From Tolypocladium sp. Sup5 PDA-1 (lineage: Eukaryota; Ascomycota; Sordariomycetes; Hypocreales; Ophiocordycipitaceae), in contig JPHH03000004.1 of NCBI GenBank assembly GCA_000750105.3, forward strand, positions 186,001 to 250,000: DNA of 64,000 nt, read 5' to 3'. Within the stretch, counting starts at the first letter, position 1; each line of letters begins with the position of its first letter. Shown one piece after another: positions 11,533 through 21,284 of this stretch. Below the pieces are notes generated by a model, which saw only the letters and a program-made list of their open reading frames with translations, was not told where the DNA came from and ran no database searches. Position numbers and translations under genes: made by a program.

Positions 11533-12777
11533 CTACAGTTCGTCGGGCTCGAATTCTGGAAATGGATCTCGTCCCCAGTTTGCTGGATCGCCTCCGGGGA
11601 CACACAGGCCCAGTCTCCAGAAATAGTCTCGGTGGGCAAAAAACAGCTCCCAAAGCTTGAACCGCGTCGGCAAAGTCATGGTCTCCATGTATGCCTGGAC
11701 CGTCGTGCCGGCTCTGGTGAAGTGAAGGAGGCGGTGCATGGTTTGCCGTAAGTAGCTCTGGGCGTCGGAGCTGCATGCGGGATCGCTGTCGCCGACGCAA
11801 GTCCTCAAATCCCCCTCGGATGGCGAGAGGTCGGGCTTGGAGATGTATATCTCCCCAGCATGTGGCCGGTAACCCCATTCGTCCAACGGGAGAAGGGGAA
11901 CGGGGTCGTTGCTGTGAGTTACACGGCGGTACGATCGCGACTCCAATTCTACATCCCCATCGAGATCGAATACCTTGTCGATGAAGCGAGCTAAATGGTA
12001 GTTGCCCACGCGGGGCTCGCCAAACGTGGTGGCGACCACGTCCTCCCAGCCCATCGACACGCGGAGTTCCAGAGCGGCGAGACAGGCGACGGCGCCTCCG
12101 AGGCTATGTCCCACCAGGCGGATGGAATAAGACGGGTGTTTGGCCTTGAGTGCCTTGAGCTCTGGCAAAACGACATGCCTCGCGCTCCGCCATGACTCAA
12201 GGAAGCCCATGTGCACGGTGCAGTTGGCGCACTTGTGCTTGGGCTCCTCTGGCGTCTCCTTGCCGCCGTTATCGGGAGACGGGTACGGGACGTACTTTTG
12301 CGGCACCGTGCTCAGGTCCACAATAGTGTTGGTGATGCTGTAGGTTCCACGGAACGCGACGATGATGGCGCCATCCTCATCGGAGGCTTGGACGCTCCCG
12401 CCGTGGTCCCCAGCAGCAACGCCGGGTTGATGCCAGCCGCCATGATCCACTGCGATATACCCGCAGCTGTCGCTCATGAGCAACCCGGTGCTCCACGTGG
12501 TGACCAAGGACAGCTCAGGGAACTCGTTGCAGCGAGAGACGCACTGGAAGGGCTTGCGCACGCCAGTGTTGCCGATGCAGTAGGATATGTCGACCATCCG
12601 CGACAGTCGCTCGAGGTCCGCGAATAGACGCATGGAAATAGGCGTCGAGCTCGACGGCCCTGCTGAGGGTGCATCGATGGGCCGTTGGATCGTGTCCGAC
12701 ACGAGGCCGGCGACGGCGCTCACGAGCAGATGTATAGACAGGACGAGCCTGAGAAGGCCCGACACTTGTCGCCACAT
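11533..12777 (-). CDS. Secreted class-3 (alpha/beta-hydrolase) lipase
   Basis: Single exon, 414 aa. It is a triacylglycerol lipase or feruloyl-esterase-like enzyme of the fungal lipase 3 family, predicted to be extracellular. A hydrophobic N-terminal segment (about residues 7-24) fits a signal peptide. The nucleophile elbow GHSLGGA places the catalytic Ser at 225. Asp291 in the HSNDPVP stretch and His306 in RPHAGEI complete a plausible triad. An oxyanion-side FRGT motif lies upstream, near residue 140. Paired cysteines around residues 67-81, and others further on, suggest disulphides. The C-terminus extends about 100 residues beyond the catalytic His, including a Cys pair and a helix-rich end. 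The start at 12777 gives the only sensible signal peptide. The substrate cannot be told from sequence. Confidence 0.93.
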   Translation of the reverse strand: MWRQVSGLLRLVLSIHLLVSAVAGLVSDTIQRPIDAPSAGPSSSTPISMRLFADLERLSRMVDISYCIGNTGVRKPFQCVSRCNEFPELSLVTTWSTGLLMSDSCGYIAVDHGGWHQPGVAAGDHGGSVQASDEDGAIIVAFRGTYSITNTIVDLSTVPQKYVPYPSPDNGGKETPEEPKHKCANCTVHMGFLESWRSARHVVLPELKALKAKHPSYSIRLVGHSLGGAVACLAALELRVSMGWEDVVATTFGEPRVGNYHLARFIDKVFDLDGDVELESRSYRRVTHSNDPVPLLPLDEWGYRPHAGEIYISKPDLSPSEGDLRTCVGDSDPACSSDAQSYLRQTMHRLLHFTRAGTTVQAYMETMTLPTRFKLWELFFAHRDYFWRLGLCVPGGDPANWGRDPFPEFEPDEL

Positions 12778-13603
12778 GATGGCAGCCGTGTGGGGGACGC
12801 GGTGGTGATGGGGCGAAGAAGACGAAGACGCTGGCAGGTCGAGCTAAGGAGGGTGCATGTCATGAGTCCGTGTTGAGCTCGTTCGTGAGCCCTTGGCGCC
12901 CAAGACGGTTGGTGGCGGCGACGGGCCGCGTCGCTCGTGCGTTGGGAGGAGGACGACGACTCAGGAGAGCGCGGTGGCTGGGAGCACGTAATGTACGAAG
13001 TAACTGGGGTTACTCAACCACGCCGGGCGAGGTCATGATGCACAGCGCATCGAGGCGCCGCAATTCAGCGACGTGAGGGCGATGGAGGCAGGCGGGTGAT
13101 GAGGAGAGGTGGTCTCGTGAGACACCGCAGACCGGCCGAGAATGGGATCGTGAGATCATAGGGTACGGGTCATGCACGAGTGGGGGCCGGTGCCGTTCCG
13201 CTAGGGAGGCCCGCCAGCCGTAATTGGCATTTGGATTCCATGGGGAAGCCACGAATGGGAGCGCCGCAATTAACACCCTTGCTGTGCATCATTTGGCGGC
13301 AATATCCCGAGGTGCGTCATAGGCGACATGAACGGATGCATATCATTGAAACATTGGACAATTATGAAGCTGTCTATTCGTACTTCGTACCTAGGTAAGG
13401 GAAGCCTGTGCTGCCAACGGCCCAGTGCCCTCGCTTGCCTCGAGTTGGTAAGGTATACGTATAATACAAGGGTGCACGGATCGGTTCCATGCTCGCCTGG
13501 TCGCCCATCGGGTGAGCGCCACGAATCGGAAATTGGACCGTAGTCCGCCGGCACTTGGACGGCAGTTTGTTTGCAGACTCAAACGTCGTGGGAAGCAGGC
13601 GGC
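12778..13603. other. Lipase promoter region
   Basis: Sequence upstream of the lipase start and downstream of the small secreted protein gene. It holds two short palindrome-like motifs (GTACGAAGTA at 12993-13002, TACTTCGTAC at 13381-13390). No gene is supported. Confidence 0.45.
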
Positions 13604-14285
13604 TCAGACGTCGTCGGACCAGGCGACGCCCCTCTTGCCGTTGTGCCTAACAACTTCGGCGGTGCGCTTGTCCCGGGCATCGCGGACGGGGTTGATGCTG
13701 GTGAAGAGAGACGTGAAGTCGGTCTGGTTGGACACGCAGGTGCTCGTCCCGTGGCAGGAGAGCGGGATGACGACGCTGCCGGCGACTTCGTATGCTGGGA
13801 TTCTGTTGGGGGAGATGCATCAGAGCTTTGGCCATGCGAGCAGGGGTGCGAATTATGTTGTCTATATCACCAAGAGAGACATGACAAAGGCCGGTAGAGA
13901 CTCACCCGTGGGTGCCTGGGCAGACGCGCTGGATCATGACCAGCTTATGCGCGTTGCTCTGCCAGATGAACTCGACGTTGCGGTCCCGGCACTCGAAGCG
14001 CGGCGTCATGCCGGGCGGCGTCCTCGACTTGGAGGTGGCGGCGTCGTAGTGGCAGGTCGTCGACGAGTTGGTGGCGGCGTCGAGGTAGTTGAAGTGGTAG
14101 GCGGACAGCGTCACGCCCGTGTCGTTGGACCGCGCGACGAAGTTGCGGATGTGGTAGTCGGCGGGCAGCACGCACGGGTTGGACGGGTCGTTGGCCTTGG
14201 CCAGCAGCATCGGCGGCGCCGCGTAGAAGGTGCCCGCGGCGAGGGCCAGGCTAGGCAGCGCGGCGAGGAGGATGGCGAACTGCAT
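13604..14285 (-). CDS. Small secreted cysteine-containing protein
   Basis: Model: complement(join(13604..13802,13906..14285)), 192 aa, one 103-nt GT-AG intron with phase preserved. The N-terminus is a textbook signal peptide, a hydrophobic stretch ending LALA near residue 16. The mature chain contains six cysteines (PC-V, TC-H, EC-R, VC-P, SC-H, TC-V contexts), enough for three disulphides. It also has N-glycosylation sequons (NDT, NSS, NQT). I recognise no catalytic motif and no named family. Size, secretion and Cys content match the general class of fungal small secreted proteins, to which some effectors belong; that is inference only. The next gene upstream lies 2.3 kb away and is divergent. 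Confidence 0.8.
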
Positions 14286-14302
14286 GGTTTCTTTATACAC
14301 GG

Positions 14303-14330
14303 GTGTATGTGTATGTGTGTGTGTGTGTGT
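14303..14330. repeat. (GT)n microsatellite
   Basis: GT-rich dinucleotide tract with two A interruptions, lying only about 18 bases upstream of the start codon of the small secreted protein gene. It is therefore probably inside that gene's 5' leader. Confidence 0.9.
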
Positions 14331-14914
14331 AGGGGAGCAAGAAAGCAGAGAGTGTTTCGAGCAAGAAGCGGCGCACGGTGTCTTTATAGGCGAAATGGAA
14401 GTGGAAGAGACTGACGGACGAACATGTGGATATCCGAGACGGGCTCCGGGAAGGGGGGCGGTCTGTTGATATATGTCTGTGTGTACAGCACAAGACGGAC
14501 ACAGGGATTTGTGGTGCGATATTACTACAAGTAGCCCGTACATCCGCCAGCGATGGGGGGAATGGATGAGTGAGAGACGCGGATCAGTGAGTGAGAGACG
14601 GGCACTTGCAACATGAGACCGGACGGATCTTGACGTGGAGACGCAACACTGGGGACTGCGCAGTCTCTTCTCTACTGTAGGTGGGCAGCGCGCGACTCCC
14701 TGTCGCAATCTGGAGCAACTGCCATTCCGCGACCAGATCGTCGCGCGAAGAGCAAGACGACAGGCAGCCAGCCAGGCACAGCAGGAGGCCCAAAAGTGCC
14801 CTGTCGATCCCGCAACCCTACAGACTACCTAACAGTACCTTACCACTTGCCTTGCCAACGTGGGTGGTGCGTGTCGTGTCAGTGTCGAGCGAAAGAGAAG
14901 AGCGGGCCTGCGCC

Positions 14915-14924
14915 TACGGAGTAC
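14915..14924. repeat. TACGGAGTAC motif copy
   Basis: One of several intergenic copies of the palindrome-like TACGGAGTA / TACTCCGTA sequence seen in this window. Confidence 0.5.
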
Positions 14925-16612
14925 ATTGTATGTACGGATACTGGCCCGGGCGTTACATCCAGCGCCTTCGCATCCACCGAACACGCATCGAAGGAAACGA
15001 AACGAAAGAAAAACCTCACCGTCGTCACCACCAACCGTAAAAAGCCTCCCCTGAACTTGCCCACTTTTGCTTGTTTCAAGAGAATGCGCAGCCGCATGGC
15101 ACCGGCAAGTGGCTGGAAGCGCTGGGGCTCTGGGAGAGACAGTTGGGGGGAAAATTGGGATTCCTGTTTAGCTGTGACATCGGACGGAGAAGATATGCGG
15201 GCTGATTGGGTCGGCGCGGCGGTTTCACGTTTTGCACCGCAGCGTAAAAGGGGGGCCCGCTGGCGGCTGGGTTCGCTGATCGCAGCCCAGTCGACGCCGC
15301 TGAACATGGTGGTCCTGCAAGGAACCTCCTGCTCCATATGTATGCATATGAGTACGTATGTGCCTGGCTGGAGCTGAATGACTTGCGCGCAAGAATGGCA
15401 GAAAAGTGCCGGCGCTGGTGAGCGAAATGATGATGCCTGGTGGTGGATGCCATGCGTGCGTGGTTGAGGTGGTGATGGATGGTGGACGCTGTGCCGGCGC
15501 CTCGGTGCTCATCTGACCTTATCGGATCGGCGGCATCGCATCCTGCCGGCGGGTCGGTGGCCAGGAAACGGTACGTATGTAGTGATTCACTTGTTCGACA
15601 GTCCTCTCAGGCTCCCTCTCGTCAGTCGGCTCGGCTGCATTGGTTACTCACCTCCCCATGCGGCCTGTCCGCCGTCCTTGATTGGGGGCCGGCCGGAGAC
15701 GAGAGAGACCCGGGCTGCAGGCCAGACGGGACACAGAAGTACGGAGCAACTTGAACATGGACGAGGATCCCCGCGCGATGCTGCCATGAGAAAGCTTGCT
15801 CGACGTCGACAAGGGCCCGACCAGAGCCGACCGCGATCATCGATCCCGTCTACAGTACTTCTCCCGTCGCGACGCCGTACGGACTCGCATGGCCCTTCTG
15901 GGCGGCTGCAGTCCCGCGTAGAGATTGCCTTCTCGCTGATCGGTGCAGCCGCCAGCCGTTGAAGGCCTGAAGCGAGATATCTCTAGTATCTGCGCTGCTA
16001 CGCACGTTCCTGAAGCGGAAGGCTCTTTAAGCTTTCCCGCCGATCCAGCGATCCACGGCTGGCCTGAAGGGTGCCATTCTGCTATTTTGGAACCCCTGGG
16101 CGAAATGCCTCAGGCTGCGGTTGACGCAGGGTGATCTCGGCGTTGCGTAAATCGATCAGAAAGTCTAAAAGAGTGGTCAAACACGGTCCGCGGATAGGGC
16201 AGGAGAGGCTCTTCTCCAATACCGACGTCGACGAGGCCACCGTCGTTGGTTGCTGGATCCCTGGACGTTGATCGAATCGCAGCCACCAGCAAAAGCCAAG
16301 TCTTGCCGTCAGTGCCGCTAGCCCAATCCAGCCCTGTGCTCCTGGCGAGCCCCGTGATTGGCCCGTGTCCGCCACCCTGTCCCAGTCCAGCAAACTGTTC
16401 TCACCTAAAACGCCCCCAAAGGCTCGCTTACCCTCGAGCACGTGACGCACAAGAACGTGGGAAAAAATTCGCTTTGCTGACTGAGCATTGTGCGTGTGCG
16501 TGTGCAGTGCGTTCCGAGCCCCATCCACCAAAATTTCCCCGGTCCCCTCCTCTTCCCTTCCTCGAATCTCGACATCACCCAACGCCGACAACAACCCCGT
16601 CATCCAGCAAAG

Positions 16613-17372
16613 ATGGCCAAGGAAGCGCCCGCGAGAACCGGTCTGGCCGTCGGCCTGAACCGTGGCCACGTACGTTGCCATGTCACCCGCAGTCTCACCT
16701 CGTGGAGGATCTCTGCTCCGCTGAAACCCTCCTCCGCGAGGTGTGGCATCGAACGTTGAAGCAGACGATGGACCGCTGACATGTCCGGCCTTTTTGAACT
16801 TACAGAAAACCACTCCCCGTGTCGTCAAGCCCCGCGTCTCCCGGACCAAGGGCCACCTGAGCAAGCGCACGGCCTTTGTGCGCGAGATCGTCAAGGAGGT
16901 TGCTGGGTGAGTTGCTGCCGGTCACGCCGTCGAATTTTTACATCTCGGGCTGGGAGGCTGGCAGGTCATACGAGATGGATGGATCGCATTGCTTATGAAG
17001 GGCTCTCCTGGCGCGAATGATGGACTGCTCCAACTAGCAATGACGGACGGATCTTGGATGACCTGCTTGCCTGCCGGGACCTCGAGGAGGAAGATTGACT
17101 TCACACTTGGAAGACAAGATGCTAACCATACATCTCCAGCCTCGCCCCCTACGAGCGCCGCGTTATCGAGTTGCTCCGCAACAGCAAGGACAAGCGTGCC
17201 CGTAAGCTGGCCAAGAAGAGGGTACGTCTCGAACCACAAACATCCATATCAACTACTCTCCAAGTACCAGCTATACTGACAACCACCACAGCTCGGAACT
17301 TTCGGCCGTGCCAAGAAGAAGGTCGACGAGCTCCAGCGCGTCATCGCCGAGTCCCGCCGTGCCGGCCACTAA
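16613..17372 (+). CDS. RPL36: 60S ribosomal protein eL36
   Basis: Model: join(16613..16669,16806..16906,17140..17221,17292..17372), 106 aa, three GT-AG introns, all phases consistent. It is a small basic component of the large ribosomal subunit. The chain shows the family's GLNRGH start, the KPRVSRTKGHLSKRT segment, the APYERR motif and a Lys/Arg-rich C-terminus ending in RAGH. Length matches the family. The gene has the high intron density usual for fungal ribosomal protein genes. It lies tail to tail with the UBX-domain gene (439 bp apart). Confidence 0.97.
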
Positions 17373-17811
17373 AGAAGCAACATCTGCTTTTTGTTTGTGT
17401 CGCAACCAATGGACGGAAAATATCAGGGGCAAATCGGGGTGTTATCGCATGGGATTGGCGTGGTCACGATTTGATCGACACTCGACGGCTTTGATGCGTC
17501 GCGGCAGGGTATAGCCGCGGTTCTCCGGAAATACCAACAACGCTTTCAAGACAAGTCTGCGCCTTGTCCGGGTATGCTGTGATGGTGTCACTCAGTGATT
17601 GTAGTGTCATGTGTCTGCCGTGATGGGATCCTGTATTGCCGCCAACTCTGCGACGTGTACCTCGCTTCTATCTACAGCGTCTACCCGTAGCAAACAAAGT
17701 CATTCAAACGCCATGGTTCATGCCACTTCTTGATACATAAAACACTGACATCATCGCTTGCACGCCCGTCGCTCGCCCACTACCCAGTGCTCGCCACACA
17801 AAGTCTCGCCT
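17373..17811. other. Convergent intergenic region: eL36 / UBX gene
   Basis: 3' flanks of two converging genes; no feature seen. Confidence 0.5.
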
Positions 17812-19383
17812 TCACTTCTTCCCAAACTTGAACCACTTGGGTATCTTCTTCGCCCCGCCCTCCCCTCCGCCGTCGTTCCTCTCCGGTCTGGGCTGCTGCT
17901 GTACGGCCGCCGGCTTGTCGTCGTCGACCGCCTTTGGAACATCGGGGAGCCTGACGGCCTGGCCCTGTTGCGCCACGTTGGCCCTCAGGAACGGCTGTTT
18001 CCGCACGTCGGCGGGCACGTCGTCGTCCCAGACGAGGTTCACGAGGACGCGGCCGGCGAGCTTGTACGCCCTGATGAGGGCGTGGCGCGGGCTGGCGTCG
18101 TCCTGGACGACCGTCTTGCCGCCGGGGAGGACCAGGTGGAAGGGGTGCTGGGGGCTGGCCATGACGTGCCGCACGGCCTCGTACAGGAAGGCGCCCGTCT
18201 CGTCGGGGCCGACGTGCCAGTCGCTGCTGGTGTTGTCCGGGAAGCGCACCTTGACGAGGACGGACGTGATGGCGGCGAGGCGGGCGCGCTCGGCGGCGGC
18301 GCGGTCCTCGAGCTCCTTGTCCGAGGGGAGGCGCCGGTTGCGCGTCGAGTCTTGCAGGCGGGCCTGGTGAAGCTGGGCGTGGGCGAGGGTCGGGGTGAAG
18401 TCTGCCTCGTCGGGGGGCGCGAGGGCGGCGGCGGGGACGGTGCCGGTGGGGGCGAGGAAGACGTTGACGGGCAGGTAGGGGTCTTCGGCTGTGGGTGGTC
18501 CGGCGTTGGGGGAGGGTTCTTGGGGAGGTTGTTCGGTTGTGGTTGAGTTTGTGGGTTGGTCGTCTTGCGCGGGAAGCTGTTGGATGTCGGTGGGTGGGTT
18601 GGATGATTGAGGTGCGTCGTCGGTCATGGCTGTGTCTTGAGGCTGCTCTTGGGCCTTGTCGTCGGGTTTGTTGTCCGCCGGCGAACCATCCACCGCCTCC
18701 TCTTGCTCCTTGAAGAACTGGCTTATCTGCTCCATGGCCTCAAACAGCGTCTGGTCCGTCCTCCTGTACGACAGCCGTATCAGGACACTCCCCGAGTTGT
18801 GCCCCAGCTGCGACAGCGTCTTCTGGAAGTCGGCAAACGTCGCCAGCTCGCGGCCCATGATGTTGAGGACCGGCGTCTCGTAGTATAGCTGCCCGCTGCC
18901 GCTCGTCACGCCGTCGGCGACACCGCGCGCCGTGATGTTCACATTCCTGCCGGCGCTCGCGTCGCCGCTCTCAAACTGCCGCAGCACCTTCCACACCGTC
19001 AGGTCCGACGGGAACTTGCGGATGAGGCGCCCGCCGGGGACCTCCCTCGCGTCGGGCTGCGGGATCTGCAGGGCGATCTGGACGGCCGAGGGCGTGTTGG
19101 ACTTTTGGACGAGCTCGAGCTTGGCGCCGGGGATGAGGCCCGAGGTGCGGAAGGGGACGGAGAGGTCGACTTGTTTTTGCTTGTGTCTGTTTTGCCCGCC
19201 GTCAGCAAACGAGAACTGTTTCCCGGGGAGCGAGGGACGGGCTCACTTGATGAGGTACTTGTCGCTGGCGAGGTTCATCTTCTTGCAGGCTTCTTGCAGG
19301 ACGTCGATGAGGTAGGTGCCCGGCGTGACTTTGATGGTCGTGCGCCGCAGGTCGGTGGCGATGACCACGACGTGGGAGGACAT
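17812..19383 (-). CDS. TUG/ASPSCR1-type UBX-domain protein
   Basis: Model: complement(join(17812..19186,19247..19383)), 503 aa, one 60-nt intron. The N-terminal 80 residues match the TUG ubiquitin-like domain, with a VVVIATDLRR start and a KLIPGAKLELV-like turn around 60-70. A second ubiquitin-like or linker region follows (about 100-220). An acidic Gln/Pro/Asp-rich disordered stretch spans about 220-300. A UBX domain is at about 350-460, with a VLVKVRFPD strand and a later RVLVNLVWDD strand; before it lies a charged helix (about 335-350). The C-terminus is basic and ends in KKIPKWFKFGKK. UBX proteins bind the AAA ATPase Cdc48/p97; TUG-type members can disassemble p97 hexamers, and the yeast relative is Ubx4. 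The specific role here is inferred. It is divergent from the proteasome gene. Confidence 0.9.
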
Positions 19384-20110
19384 TTTGGCGTGGCCTGCGG
19401 TGAGTATAAGAGGCAGGGAGGAAAAGACGGCCTGTGAGCTGGGAGCAGGACAGAGCGAGATGCGGTTACGCCGTTGACGGGCGTGATGCTATGGTGGGGT
19501 CGCAGCGGGGAGGACTGATGAACGAGCAAGCAGGTCAAGCGCCGCAGCTCTGCCGTCAACGACCGTTGTAGCTTGTAGGTAACGAAGTCGTAAAGCAAAC
19601 CAGTCAGTCTCGGCTCCCCGATGTGCGTATCTCAGCGTCCTGCAGGTTGAAAAGCCGTGGCGCAGTCGCTCACCTCATCACTCACTGCGCCGTTTCTCGA
19701 ACAATCCAGGGAGGCGCTCGCTCCAACAGCAGGCTGGCGGCCGTCTACGTAAGGCGCCGCCTGGCAGAAGCTCGGGCCAATCAGGCGGGTCCGCTGCCCG
19801 CAGCTCCCCAGGGCCGCGCTGGGGCCCAGCCAGTCAGCGAGTCGCGGCCGCGCCAGACTGTGTTTGCCTTGCCGTGCTGGCTGCTGCTGCTGCTGCCGCT
19901 CGTGCTGAGCTGCCCTACCGGTGCCAGCAGGGAGCTTCCGCCATCGTCAACCTCCATCACCATCCATCTCGATCCAGCGCCTCCGACCCCCGCGACATCG
20001 AACACGACGAAGACCCGCGGCATAGACGGGACGAGTAGCTGCGCAATTACGGTCTCGCGAGCAGTGGCTCAAACAAGTCTCGACCTAGGAGAACCAGCTC
20101 TCACGTCACC
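19384..20110. other. Divergent promoter region: UBX gene / proteasome beta-3
   Basis: A 727-bp bidirectional region between two genes of the ubiquitin-proteasome pathway (a Cdc48-cofactor type protein and a 20S subunit). No known element was confirmed by eye. Confidence 0.45.
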
Positions 20111-20920
20111 ATGGTAGGCAGCGCCCATCCCCATCAGCCGCCATCACCAGCATCGCCAGCTAACCTCCTCTCTCTTCCAGTCGTCGCCCTTCTCGATCAG
20201 TCCGCCTCCCCTTCCCCCCTCCTCTTCGCCCTCCGAGCACTAACGCCCTCCCCAGACGGCGGCGCCTGCGTCGCCATGGTCGGCAAGGACTGCGTCGCCA
20301 TCGCCTGCGACCTCCGCCTCGGCCTGCAGGCCCTGACCGTCTCCAACAACTTCCCCAAGATCTTCCAGTACGGCGACACCTTCCTCGGCCTCACGGGCCT
20401 CGCCACCGACGTCAGCACCGTCAGCGACCTCTTCCGCTACAAGGTCAACATGTACCGCCTGCGCGAGGAGCGCGCCATCGCCCCGCGCACCTTTGCCAAC
20501 CTCGTCTCCTCGTCGCTCTACGAGAAGCGCTTCGGCCCCTACTTCGTCTCCCCCGTCGTCGCCGGCCTCGACCCCAAGACGGGCAAGCCCTTCATCTGCG
20601 GCTTCGACAGCATCGGCTGCATCGACTTTGCAAAGGACTTTATCGTCTCTGGCACCGCCTCGGAGCAGCTCTTTGGCATGTGCGAGGGCCTGTGGGAGCC
20701 CGACATGGTGCGTTGGCCTTTGGCCTTTTCGATTTCGAGAGAACCCTGGGACACGAGAATACTGACGCTCGTGCAGGAACCCGATGCCTTGTTCGAGACC
20801 ATCTCGCAGTCCCTGCTGAATGCCGTCGACCGCGACGCCCTGTCCGGTTGGGGCGCACACGTGTACATCATCGAAAAGGACAAGGTCACCAAGCGGTTAC
20901 TGAAGGGTAGGCAAGACTAG
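20111..20920 (+). CDS. PUP3: 20S proteasome subunit beta-3
   Basis: Model: join(20111..20113,20181..20199,20256..20707,20777..20920), 205 aa, the normal length for this subunit. It is a non-catalytic beta-ring subunit of the 20S core particle, in nucleus and cytosol. The sequence matches the family throughout: an MSSPFSINGGAC start, the VGKDCVAIACDLRLG strand pair, the DVSTVSDLFRYK helix, the FICGFDSIGC turn and a C-terminus of KRLLKGRQD. The lack of an N-terminal catalytic Thr is expected for beta-3. The first coding exon is just the ATG, and the second is 19 nt. The 3' intron of that exon uses a weak donor (GTCCGC), but a GCACTAAC branch site and CCCCAG acceptor support it. Reading straight through from 20111 instead inserts about 40 unrelated residues. 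Confidence 0.95.
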   Translation: MVGSAHPHQPPSPASPANLLSLPVVALLDQSASPSPLLFALRALTPSPDGGACVAMVGKDCVAIACDLRLGLQALTVSNNFPKIFQYGDTFLGLTGLATDVSTVSDLFRYKVNMYRLREERAIAPRTFANLVSSSLYEKRFGPYFVSPVVAGLDPKTGKPFICGFDSIGCIDFAKDFIVSGTASEQLFGMCEGLWEPDMVRWPLAFSISREPWDTRILTLVQEPDALFETISQSLLNAVDRDALSGWGAHVYIIEKDKVTKRLLKGRQD

Positions 20921-21284
20921 AGGCTGGATAGAGGAAAGTCGCGGCTACAAGGCATGGCCCCGTGGAACACTGATGTGTGGGCTTTTGTATCCCTGTACGA
21001 ATATCTAGATGGTCGGCCACTATCGCGGTCGAGCAATGAAATTACAGCATCACATTGGTCTACAACGGTCCAAACGTGGATGCCAAAGGCCAGTGTTATT
21101 GTTCATCAAACATGTGAATTCGTCTTTTACTTTTAGTACAGATGGCAGTCGCCGAAGAGCGAGTACACGTATCCCGCCGCTGCCAGCTGGCTATGGTACA
21201 AGAGTCTAACGTCTAGCTCAGGCTGGTCATGCAATTCTTTCCTCTTCTATGTTCCCCGATTTGTTTTCCCCCGATGGTCCTCCT
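20921..21284. other. Convergent intergenic region: PUP3 / SERCA
   Basis: 3' flanks of converging genes; no feature seen. Confidence 0.5.

Larger units (their letters stand above)
14286..16612. other. Divergent intergenic region: secreted protein / eL36
   Basis: Shared upstream region of about 2.3 kb. It starts with a GT-rich microsatellite in the leader of the secreted protein gene and contains a TACGGAGTAC motif (14915-14924). The 3' end is pyrimidine-rich leader of the ribosomal protein gene. No coding sequence was recognised. Confidence 0.5.
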
